The notes beneath the pieces were generated by a model. It did no database searches. It had not been told where the DNA came from and was given only the letters and a program-made list of their open reading frames with translations. A stretch of DNA of 14,654 bases, from contig DAOTTO010000240.1 in assembly GCA_034437895.1 (NCBI GenBank), forward strand, positions 1-14,654. The letters are read 5' to 3'. Below are positions 7,019 through 13,154 of this stretch, in pieces. How positions within the stretch are numbered: the first letter of the stretch is position 1; each line of letters opens with the position of its first letter. This DNA is from JANRLJ01 sp034437895. Lineage in GTDB: Bacteria > Chloroflexota > Anaerolineae > Aggregatilineales > Phototrophicaceae. The translations under genes were made by a program, and so were the position numbers.

Positions 7019-7450
7019 CGAAATTAGCGCGAGATACCCCTGCCTTCAGGCATGGGTCGAACCAGAGGTTCGCGGTAAGCGCTGTCTCCTTTCAACACCA
7101 TTGGACGATAATCCCCGAAGGGAAAGGAAAATTTGCAGTTACCCGCTGGCTCTCCTCTTAAAGCCTTCTCCGCTTGCGCGGGTTACGTCTTCCTCGACAA
7201 GGTTAGTAGTCGGTACTTTCCTCTATCCTGCACTGGCTTCGTACCCCGTAGGCCTGTTTAACAGGGAGGTTCTAGAGCTTGGGGCTGGAACGTCACCCCA
7301 AGGTAGGTCGTTGAACGCTTGCCACTAACGTAGCCCGATAGGGATTGCTCCCCTTGGCTGAGTCTGGTCAGCGCCGGACTTGCATTGCTACAAGTCCCTA
7401 GCTTTAGCTATGGGGTCGCTGACCTTTAAGTCTCTAGTCTATAGCTTTTC
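7019..7450 (-). mobile_element. Probable stand-alone HEARO (IscB omega-RNA) element, no ORF
   Basis: The gap between permease and ATPase is 525 bases, whereas the next three gaps down the cluster are 11-59 bases. It is filled by a dense RNA-like structure on the minus strand. The 3' side ends in a hairpin CCC-A-TGCC-TGAA-GGCA-GGG, typical of IS200/IS605-type ends, just before the ATPase ATG. No IscB, TnpA or other protein is encoded. The 3' boundary is probably at 7019; the 5' boundary (about 7425-7450) is uncertain because no empty site is available for comparison and such elements leave no target duplication. It would depend on IscB and transposase supplied from elsewhere. A TnpB-type omega-RNA or an unrelated structured RNA cannot be fully excluded. 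Confidence 0.55.
7026..7424 (-). ncRNA. HEARO-like structured RNA (IscB omega-RNA scaffold)
   Basis: From 5' to 3' on the minus strand, the RNA opens with a stem of 8 perfect pairs (7417-7424 with 7366-7373). This closes a three-way junction holding a TAGC-TAAA-GCTA hairpin (7399-7410) and a perfect 7-bp hairpin GGACTTG/CAAGTCC (7376-7397). Next come CTTGGGG/CCCCAAG (7278-7302) and ACCCGC/GCGGGT (7141-7183), which encloses or competes with a GCAA tetraloop hairpin. Then come a UUCG tetraloop stem (7113-7123), CGAACC/GGTTCG (7058-7072) and the TGCC-TGAA-GGCA hairpin (7041-7052), the last two enclosed by AGCGC/GCGCT (7026-7030 with 7079-7083). The order and motifs such as GGAAGACG and GAAAGGAGACAGCG match my memory of HEARO RNAs, which act as guide RNAs for the nuclease IscB. 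A covariance-model match would be decisive. Confidence 0.62.
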
Positions 7451-7543
7451 GATAAATAATGAGGGTATGAGTGACGAGCCAAAAAAATATCCTAAGAAAT
7501 TATTACTTTTCTCTTCAACATTGCGCTTTTTGATACTCAGAAC
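7425..7543 (-). other. Leader of the structured element and permease 3' flank
   Basis: This AT-rich stretch lies between the permease stop and the structured RNA. In IscB-type systems the guide is the roughly 16 bases just 5' of the scaffold, which would place it within about 7425-7450. A TTAGGA sequence on the minus strand (about 7490-7497) could be the original Shine-Dalgarno of the ATPase gene, stranded by the insertion. Both statements are inference. Confidence 0.3.
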
Positions 7544-8677
7544 TTAATGCCCTTCGCCACGCCCGATCAGCAAATCCCGTGATTGGTCGATCAGCACCGC
7601 CAAAATTACCACCACACCCACAACGATGAACTGCCAAAATGGATCGGTGTTAAGCATAATCAGCCCGGTTTGCAGCACAGCTACAATCAGTGCGCCAATG
7701 ACACTGCCGATGATCGTCCCTGACCCGCCGAACAAACTTACGCCGCCGATAATCACTGCTGCGATAGATGCTAATAAGAGCGGTTCACCCGCACGAGCGT
7801 CGCCCCCAGAAAACCGTGCTGTATGCAGCGCCCCCGCCAGTCCTGCCGTCATCGCCGACATGGTGTACAACAAAATTGTATGGCGGTCAACTGGAATACC
7901 TGCACGCAAAGATGCCTCTTTGTTGCCGCCAATTGCATACGTATGCCGCCCGAAGCGTGTCTTGTGCAACACAAACATCGCTATTGCTACAACAATGGCA
8001 GTGATCACCACCGGCCATGTAAATATCCGGTCAAGGCTGCGTAGCTCTTCCCGTGCAAGTTCAGGTCGCTGCAAGAAATAAAGCCCTGCATGTGTGCCGC
8101 CTCTCACCAGATAGAACAGCGACTCATTACCCAGTGTCCCTAGCGCCTGCGGCAATCCGCCGATGGTCATTCCGCCGCCCACCAACAAGGCTACGCCGCG
8201 AGCGATGAAAGACATACCCAACGTCACGATGAATGATGGCACTTTTAGCTTGGCAATAATTAGCCCATTGATCACGCCGAAAATCGCGCCGACCAAAACC
8301 CCTGATGACAGCGCAATCACTATCGCCAAATTAACATCCATGCCCGATGCAGCCAAATCGCGTACCACTAGCGCCGTCACCACCGATGACAACCCCATCA
8401 CCCACCCGACGGACAGGTCAATACCCGACGAGATAATGACGAATGTCTGCCCCAAGCCCATCAGCAGTACAGGTGTAATCGCCACGAGAATGTTCATTGA
8501 CGTACGAACCGTCAAAAAGTTGACACCGCCCTCACTCGTCACCAGCACTGAAATCGTAAAAAAGGTAATCAGTGTTAGCAAGAAAGCCCACGCCCATACG
8601 CGGCTTAAGGTCAGGATTATTTGGCTCTGCCATGATATTTTGGGGATGTCGCTTTCCGCCCCACTCTCTACAGCCAT
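7544..8677 (-). CDS. Sugar ABC transporter permease, RbsC/FrcB type
   Basis: This 377-residue membrane protein of the BPD_transp_2 family has about ten hydrophobic segments. Characteristic parts are VIISSGIDLSVGWVMGLSS near residue 80-100, where the family has a conserved DLSVG, and near the C-terminus SGGDARAGEPLLLASIAAVI and GGVSLFGGSGTIIGSVIGALI, typical of ribose/fructose-type permeases. It forms the dimeric channel for the sugar delivered by the binding protein and powered by the FrcA-type ATPase. A hydrophilic loop (GGTHAGLYFLQRPELAREEL) in the middle is longer than in RbsC. An AGGAG lies about 12 bases before the ATG. It is 358 bases downstream of the binding-protein gene, with a terminator-like hairpin between, so its level is probably lower than that of the binding protein. 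Confidence 0.92.
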   Translation of the reverse strand: MAVESGAESDIPKISWQSQIILTLSRVWAWAFLLTLITFFTISVLVTSEGGVNFLTVRTSMNILVAITPVLLMGLGQTFVIISSGIDLSVGWVMGLSSVVTALVVRDLAASGMDVNLAIVIALSSGVLVGAIFGVINGLIIAKLKVPSFIVTLGMSFIARGVALLVGGGMTIGGLPQALGTLGNESLFYLVRGGTHAGLYFLQRPELAREELRSLDRIFTWPVVITAIVVAIAMFVLHKTRFGRHTYAIGGNKEASLRAGIPVDRHTILLYTMSAMTAGLAGALHTARFSGGDARAGEPLLLASIAAVIIGGVSLFGGSGTIIGSVIGALIVAVLQTGLIMLNTDPFWQFIVVGVVVILAVLIDQSRDLLIGRGEGH

Positions 8678-8933
8678 GTAATCAAAAATCTCCTACAAAC
8701 TCTTAAATTTACAAACTTATTGAACACGTCCGATTTTGTTTTCCTCTAGCGAGACAGTGAAATCCCTGGCAGATATTTAGAAGCCAATCGAGAATTCTCC
8801 CGCTGATGATGGTTTTAAACCATAAGCCGAATTTGAGGACCGCACTAAAGACGGACTTTTTAACTTAGCATCGGGAACAAAAACGGATGCGGTTTAGGCG
8901 GATAGCCACTTAAGTAACCATAGGTTTATTTTT

Positions 8934-8960
8934 GTAAGGGCGAAGCACCTTCGCCCTTAC
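8934..8960. repeat. REP-like palindrome, 12-bp perfect stem with CAC loop
   Basis: GTAAGGGCGAAG and CTTCGCCCTTAC pair perfectly around a three-base loop. The T-rich tract lies upstream on the plus strand, so transcription of the sugar operon would give A residues after the stem; this is not a standard intrinsic terminator for that operon. Palindromes of this type (GGGCGAAG...CTTCGCCC) are common dispersed repeats in environmental bacteria. It may stabilise the binding-protein transcript 3' end. Confidence 0.65.
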
Positions 8961-8994
8961 GCTATATTTATCTGCAATTACTTATACTTAGAAA

Positions 8995-9026
8995 CAAGAG
9001 GACACGGCATGTTGTGTCTCTGCTTG
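8995..9026 (-). terminator. Terminator-like hairpin after the sugar-binding protein gene
   Basis: On the minus strand, ten bases after the TAA, CAAGCAGAGACAC and GTGTCCTCTTG form an 11-bp stem with two single-base bulges and an 8-base loop, followed by TTTCT. This could end or attenuate transcription, favouring excess binding protein over permease. Confidence 0.5.
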
Positions 9027-9035
9027 ATTCCTAAC

Positions 9036-10028
9036 TTAGTTTCCTACTTCATAAATGAATTGCGCGACTTCGGGATCGTCGATATTCTCGGCAGTGATAA
9101 CTGCGTAGCCTGTCGGGACGCGGGCTGGTAAGCTGGTCACGCCGCCGTTGTGAGCAATGGCAAACTGAACTGCCAGATAGCCCATGTCAAACGGCTTCTG
9201 TGCGATCATCATGCTCACTACGCCTGCACGAAGCTGTTCGGCAGCGAAAGAGGTCGCGTCAAAAGCGATCACGTTGACTGCGCCGGTCAAGCCTGCATTC
9301 TGCACTGCGATACCTGCGCCGTTTGCACTAAACACATTGGTGCCGAAGATGCCTACCAGAGCATCACCTTCGCGCTCCAACACTGCCCCTGTCTGCTGCA
9401 CGGCAACCGTCTCATCGTCACCGTTATAGTCCACACCGACAATCGTCATATTTGGGAACTCCGCGATACCTTCGCGGAAACCCTCTTCACGTTGATCTGT
9501 TGTGCTGATACCGGGATTCACGTTTTGAACATACACATCGCCTGTTTCGCCCACGATTGCTGCCAGCGCCCGTGCTGCGATACGTCCACCTTCAGTGTTA
9601 TCCGAGCCGATATAGCTCAACGGGAATGTCACGGGACCATTTGCATAGTCGCCGTCACCGATGAACGTGTCTACCGAGATAATTTCGATACCTGCGTCAT
9701 AAGCTGCTTGCAGCGGCGCAACCATCTGCTCTTTATCCGTCGCGGCAATGATGAGATAGTCGATGTCGCCACGTGCGACCATCGCATCAAGGATTGGCGT
9801 TTGGGTGGTTGGATTGAAGCTCTCCGGGATTTGCGCGACGAGTTCAATATTGAGCGAGGAATCCGCTATGGCTTGCTCCACGCCAATCTGCATTAACTGG
9901 TAAAAGGGGTCTACCACACCAGGTAGAAAGCCAATGGTGATGGTATCGTCGTCCTGCGCCGTAACGACGGGGACGAGCGACAAAACCAATAGGGCGAGGA
10001 CCGCTAGAATGATCAATCTTTTAGACAT
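9036..10028 (-). CDS. Sugar ABC transporter substrate-binding protein (periplasmic-binding-protein type I, CUT2-like)
   Basis: This 330-residue secreted protein has a signal peptide at residues 1-24 (basic MSKR, hydrophobic core, cleavage likely after VVTA and before QDD). No lipobox cysteine is present. The mature part has the ribose-binding-type fold: ITIGFLPGVVDPFYQLMQIG at the start, LIIAATDKEQMVAPLQAAYDAGIEIISVDTF in the middle, YIGSDNTEGGRIAARAL and VIAFDATSFAAEQLRAGVV near the hinge and C-lobe. It should capture a monosaccharide outside the membrane and deliver it to the permease. AAGGAG lies about eight bases before the ATG, a strong site. It is the first transport gene after lacI, with a promoter region and possible operator at 10127-10143. 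The ligand cannot be inferred. Confidence 0.92.
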   Translation of the reverse strand: MSKRLIILAVLALLVLSLVPVVTAQDDDTITIGFLPGVVDPFYQLMQIGVEQAIADSSLNIELVAQIPESFNPTTQTPILDAMVARGDIDYLIIAATDKEQMVAPLQAAYDAGIEIISVDTFIGDGDYANGPVTFPLSYIGSDNTEGGRIAARALAAIVGETGDVYVQNVNPGISTTDQREEGFREGIAEFPNMTIVGVDYNGDDETVAVQQTGAVLEREGDALVGIFGTNVFSANGAGIAVQNAGLTGAVNVIAFDATSFAAEQLRAGVVSMMIAQKPFDMGYLAVQFAIAHNGGVTSLPARVPTGYAVITAENIDDPEVAQFIYEVGN

Positions 10029-10126
10029 TACTTGAACTCCTTGTTGTTAGTCAATAATCTATGTTTGGCCTAAAGACACTATTCCACTGTTGTTCTGCTG
10101 GTTTACTTTATATTGTCATTATGCTC

Positions 10127-10143
10127 CTTTCACTAAGCGAAAG
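10127..10143. promoter_or_regulatory. Operator-like palindrome upstream of the transport operon
   Basis: CTTTCACTAAGCGAAAG pairs at 7 of 8 positions around a central A. It lies about 100 bases before the binding-protein start, next to TATAAA-like sequences on the minus strand that could be a -10 box. A regulatory role for the upstream lacI product is inference; the site differs from the two CG-centred palindromes near 11290-11410. Confidence 0.35.
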
Positions 10144-10219
10144 ATGGTTTATATCACTCCCATGGGGGATGTCCTTATTGAGGGAACGCCCATGCGACAG
10201 GATTTTTATAAGGTCAGTG

Positions 10220-11221
10220 TTACACCGACTCGCGCATCATCAGTTCAATTGGCAGCACAACCCATTCCGGGGTGAACTGCTCCCCCGCCTCAATTTGTTT
10301 GAGCAGCAGACGCATGGCCTGTTCGCCGATTAAAAAGGCAGGCTGGGCGATGGTCGAAATTGTCGGATCTGTGAGATCAAATAAATCAAGATGGTCGAAG
10401 ACGATCAACGCTAGGTCTTCGGGAATACGCAGTTCAAGCTGCCTAATCACCGTTAAAATCCCCAAGCCAATTTGATTATTCAAGGCCAGCGCCGCCGTAA
10501 AACGCGGACTTGGTTGAAATTCTTGTAAGCATTTTTCCGCTGCATCTTGCAACGTCATGCCATCACATTCGATGATGAGTGAGGGGTCGAGCGATAAGCC
10601 CGCTTCAGCCATCGCACGTTCATATCCGGCTAAGCGCTGCAACATGGTAGTGATGTTGCGCTTCCATCGGAACAAGGCGATACGTTTATGACCTTTTTCA
10701 ATCAATAAGCGCGTGGCTTGATACGTGCCGCCTTCGTTATCTGCCAATACATAGGACATGCCGCCACAATCTAAGTGACGATCAATTTGAATCAACGGCA
10801 CCCGTAGCGCGAGATCACAAATATAGTCTTGATTTTGACCAGTGGGGCTAAAGATGATGCCATCAACGCGCTTGTCTTGGAGCAGTTCCAAGAATTGGCG
10901 TTCACGTTGTTCACTCTCATTGGTGTTACAGAGGATAAGGCTGTAGCCGTGCCGGATGGCTTCTTCTTCCGCCCCGCGCACAACCGCACTGTAAAAAGGG
11001 TTTGAAATATCGTTGAGCAGCAAGCCGATGGTAAAAGTAATCCGCGTTTTCAGGCTGCGGGCAATATGACTAGGGCGATAGTTGAGGGATTCAATCGCTT
11101 GTTCAACCGCTTTACGCTTTTCGTCGCTGACGATAGCGCTGCCATTCAGCACCCGCGAAACGGTGCTGGCAGAGGTGCCTGCAAATTGCGAAATATCTTG
11201 AATTGTTACTTTTTTAACCAC
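10220..11221 (-). CDS. LacI-family transcriptional repressor
   Basis: This 333-residue protein starts with a LacI-type helix-turn-helix (VTIQDISQFAGTSASTVSRVLNG, residues 5-27) and hinge helix (NYRPSHIARSLK, 47-58). A type I periplasmic-binding-like sensor domain follows: TFTIGLLLNDISNPFYSAVVRG, RVDGIIFSP, KRIALFR and the C-terminal LIVFDHLDLFDLTDPTISTIAQP. The predicted start is a GTG at 11221-11219 with only a weak AGAG upstream, so initiation is probably inefficient, as suits a repressor. It would bind palindromic operators with a CG centre and release them on binding a sugar or sugar phosphate. It is the first gene of the minus-strand sugar locus, divergent from the phosphofructokinase-like gene. 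The likely targets are its own promoter, the transport operon and that divergent gene. Confidence 0.92.
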   Translation of the reverse strand: MVKKVTIQDISQFAGTSASTVSRVLNGSAIVSDEKRKAVEQAIESLNYRPSHIARSLKTRITFTIGLLLNDISNPFYSAVVRGAEEEAIRHGYSLILCNTNESEQRERQFLELLQDKRVDGIIFSPTGQNQDYICDLALRVPLIQIDRHLDCGGMSYVLADNEGGTYQATRLLIEKGHKRIALFRWKRNITTMLQRLAGYERAMAEAGLSLDPSLIIECDGMTLQDAAEKCLQEFQPSPRFTAALALNNQIGLGILTVIRQLELRIPEDLALIVFDHLDLFDLTDPTISTIAQPAFLIGEQAMRLLLKQIEAGEQFTPEWVVLPIELMMRESV

Positions 11222-11289
11222 TATTTGGACTCTATAAAATAAAACAGTGTTTTTTAGAAGTTACGCAGTTCAGAGTAGTTAGTTTTTAG

Positions 11290-11303
11290 TTAAATCGAAT
11301 TAA
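11290..11303. promoter_or_regulatory. CG-centred operator-like palindrome, site 1
   Basis: TTAAATCGAATTAA pairs at 6 of 7 positions around a CG centre. It lies about 70 bases upstream of the lacI start and shares the AAATCGA core with site 2. LacI-family operators usually have this CG-centred shape. Confidence 0.35.
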
Positions 11304-11367
11304 GGGAAACTCTTTGTCCCTAATAAGCCTTATCAAGGACTATCTACTAACAACTTTTACCAAAAAC

Positions 11368-11397
11368 TTGATCAACCGCGTAAATCCTATGTTTATG
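11368..11397 (+). promoter_or_regulatory. Weak promoter candidate for the phosphofructokinase-like gene
   Basis: TTGATC at 11368-11373 and TTTATG at 11392-11397 are 18 bases apart and point towards the PfkA-like gene. The -10 candidate runs into the operator-like palindrome at 11395-11410, as expected for a LacI-repressed promoter. Consensus agreement is modest. Confidence 0.3.
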
Positions 11398-11410
11398 AAA
11401 TCGATTTCAT
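11395..11410. promoter_or_regulatory. Perfect 16-bp CG-centred palindrome, likely LacI-family operator
   Basis: ATGAAATCGATTTCAT is a perfect palindrome with a central CG, the classic form of LacI-family operators. It lies in the divergent lacI/pfkA-like intergenic region, 137 bases before the latter's ATG. Its centre is 106 bases from that of site 1 (11290-11303), about ten helical turns. Confidence 0.6.
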
Positions 11411-11494
11411 GATACCCATCTTTTTATTTTTCGTCAAATAAGAAAAATCAGCGGCGAAGGTTCAAAATACATGACCTCATTTGGGAATTCTGGC

Positions 11495-11512
11495 ACAAAT
11501 GAAAGCATTTGT
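11495..11512 (+). promoter_or_regulatory. Perfect 7-bp inverted repeat in the leader of the phosphofructokinase-like gene
   Basis: ACAAATG and CATTTGT flank AAAG, ending 35 bases before the ATG at 11548. It could be a further operator or an RNA hairpin with a four-base loop in the leader. The sequence alone does not decide. Confidence 0.4.
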
Positions 11513-11547
11513 TAGAATGGCTGGCTATTAGCGAAAGGAACGGCTCG

Positions 11548-12507
11548 ATGAAAACATTGATGATTGTCAGCGGCGGGGATGCACCCGGAATCAATACCAC
11601 TATCGCGCATTTTATTGCCTCAGCGACGGCGCAAGGCGATCAAGTGATGGGCGCAATGGGCGGTCTACCGGGCTTAACTGAACGCGAGAGTGAAATTGCG
11701 CCTTTGACGATTGATGCGCTGATGCCTTGGATGGGACGTGCGGGAAGCTATTTACGGTCAAGCCGTGACCCCGTACTCAGCCAGACGGATGCGGAATCGC
11801 GCTTTAGGACGCTGCGCCAAGCGCATCAAATCGACAACATCGTGTTGTTCGGCGGCAACGGCTCACTGCGCCATATCCCCCCACTTTTTAACAACTGGGG
11901 AATCCCTTATGTCGGAATCCCCACGACGATTGATAATGATGTCCCCGGTACTGAAGAAACACTCGGCTTCGATTCGGCCTGCAACTATGCCTATCACAGC
12001 ATTGATGGCGCATTACTGACGGCTCATGCCCTGCGTGGACGTATGTTTATGATAGAAACGCTGGGCGGCAATACAGGCTTTATCGCCTTAGCTGTGGCGG
12101 CGGGTGCAGGGGCGCATGTCGCCCTCATGCCGGAATTTGCCTATGAGGAAAATTGGCTGGCGGCGCGGCTGCTTTCCGCCGTAGAAGTGAGTGGATACGC
12201 GCTCATGGTGCTTTCGGAAGGCACCCCCGGCGCACGGACGCTGGCGGATGATCTGCCGAAATTAACCGGAATCAGGATGCGCGATATTCGGCTCGGTCAT
12301 GCACAGCGCGGCGCGAGTCCGTCGCATCGAGATCGTGTACTTGCATCACAAATGGCGCGGTCAGCTTATACCGCATTACGCGAAGGCATACTCTCCGGTG
12401 TGACGGTTGTGCGCGGCGGAAAGATGACCATTCATGAGGGGCTCCTGCCGGATGTACCTGTTTTGCCAGATCGCGCCTTATATGATCGGATTAACGGGCT
12501 GGTTTAA
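11548..12507 (+). CDS. PfkA-family phosphofructokinase homologue with altered active site
   Basis: I place the start at ATG 11548, because AAAGGAA (11534-11540) precedes it by seven bases and the family begins MKTLMIVSGGDAPGIN; an upstream in-frame ATG at 11509 only adds unrelated residues. The 319-residue protein has the PfkA hallmarks: GGDAPGIN (9-16), TTIDND (126-131) with D129 the likely catalytic base, E224, R245, and LGHAQRGASP (249-258) with H251 and R254. Two key places differ. The GGDGS nucleotide/magnesium loop reads GGNGS (102-106), so the metal-binding aspartate is asparagine. The MGR motif reads LGG (172-174), losing an arginine next to the reactive phosphate. It probably binds a phosphorylated ketose, but classic ATP-dependent fructose-6-phosphate kinase activity is doubtful. 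Divergence from lacI suggests a role in the same pathway. Confidence 0.82.
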   Translation: MKTLMIVSGGDAPGINTTIAHFIASATAQGDQVMGAMGGLPGLTERESEIAPLTIDALMPWMGRAGSYLRSSRDPVLSQTDAESRFRTLRQAHQIDNIVLFGGNGSLRHIPPLFNNWGIPYVGIPTTIDNDVPGTEETLGFDSACNYAYHSIDGALLTAHALRGRMFMIETLGGNTGFIALAVAAGAGAHVALMPEFAYEENWLAARLLSAVEVSGYALMVLSEGTPGARTLADDLPKLTGIRMRDIRLGHAQRGASPSHRDRVLASQMARSAYTALREGILSGVTVVRGGKMTIHEGLLPDVPVLPDRALYDRINGLV

Positions 12508-12549
12508 CCCGCCTTTATCCCTCTTCATCGAGAAAAACTTAGGCGGGTT
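12506..12549. terminator. Possible bidirectional terminator between convergent genes
   Basis: AACCCGCCT (12506-12514) and AGGCGGGTT (12541-12549) are perfect 9-bp GC-rich complements around a 26-base loop, starting within the PfkA-like stop codon and lying between two convergent genes. No T-run follows on either strand, so termination is only suggested. Confidence 0.4.
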
Positions 12550-12579
12550 CACGCTTGCTGTTTGATCGCCAAGGCCGCC

Positions 12580-13152
12580 TTATTTCCCCTTCGCCAGCAG
12601 CGGACGCTCGGTAATCAGATCAATCCCCAACGCTTTGGATGTCGCCTGTGCCTGCTTACTGATGAGTTTTGCCGCATCATGGACGATCTTCATCGCTTGC
12701 GGCATCTCGACAGTTTCCGCATCGCCAAGCTGAATCGTGGCGACTTGTTCGGCGATGTCGGTATAAGTTAAGGCCAAACGCCCAAAATGATCGCGGAGAT
12801 TTTGCTTCTGCGTTAGGTTAAGATCGCCGCGTAATTGGGCTTTCGTGCGCTTCCATAGACCGATATAAAGCTTTTCGGTACTTTGGCTAAACAGCGATTG
12901 TGGCGCATTGGCAACCGCGTTTTTCAGTGCTTCGGTGAACTGTTTGCGCGTGATAATCCCATGAATGCGCGTTTGAATCCATTCTTCAGACTTCCCATCT
13001 CTGCGCCATTTATCCATCCCGGCATGAATGAGCGTTTCGGCATCATCTGTGGTTATGGATGGCACTTCAACTTCAAACACTAAGGCTGTTTCTTCTTGTG
13101 CGATGCGTTGTTCATCTACAAATGCGCCTGCTGCTGCAAGAAACTCATGAAT
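12580..13152 (-). pseudogene. BRO-family protein remnant, 5' end lost
   Basis: Starting at a GTG at 13080 the frame encodes 166 residues, but it is open and protein-like further upstream to an in-frame stop at 13155-13153. That added part reads HEFLAAAGAFVDEQR, much like the segment just after the N-terminal domain of BRO/antirepressor-type proteins. The remainder (AGMDKWRRDGKSEEWIQTRI, GIITRKQFTEALKNAV, then NLRDHFGRLALTYTDIAEQ) resembles the C-terminal part of such proteins. No ATG and no BRO-N domain remain; the frame stops exactly where the inverted-repeat element (13155-13289) begins. I infer the gene was truncated when this element arrived or recombined. A short product from the GTG could still be made. 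The family has roles in phage regulation and DNA metabolism. Confidence 0.6.
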
Positions 13153-13154
13153 TT

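Larger units (their letters stand above)
8678..9035. other. Gene-free interval between binding-protein and permease genes
   Basis: No credible gene lies in these 358 bases. It contains the terminator-like hairpin at 8995-9026, a 12-bp perfect palindrome at 8934-8960, and a small perfect palindrome ATGGTTTTAAACCAT at 8809-8823. A secondary promoter for the permease could be here, but I cannot identify one with confidence. Confidence 0.55.

Noticed and set aside
6984..7328. 114-codon plus-strand frame across the permease-ATPase gap
   Set aside because: It starts inside the ATPase gene, has no ribosome binding site and no recognisable protein features, and its bases are explained by paired RNA stems on the other strand.
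7026..7424. TnpB-type omega-RNA / IS605 right-end fragment
   Set aside because: No tnpB coding remnant is found on either strand next to it, and the long multi-stem layout with a 5' three-way junction suits HEARO better. It is kept only as an alternative.
8934..8960. Intrinsic terminator for the sugar operon
   Set aside because: On the transcribed minus strand the stem is followed by A residues, not a U-run, so I list it as a REP-like palindrome.
9150..9896. Long plus-strand frame within the binding-protein gene
   Set aside because: It is antisense to a well-supported secreted binding protein and reads as cysteine- and histidine-rich shadow sequence.
11509..11547. Upstream in-frame ATG as start of the PfkA-like protein
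   Set aside because: It overlaps the 11495-11512 palindrome and lacks a Shine-Dalgarno. ATG 11548 has AAAGGAA at good spacing and gives the normal family N-terminus.
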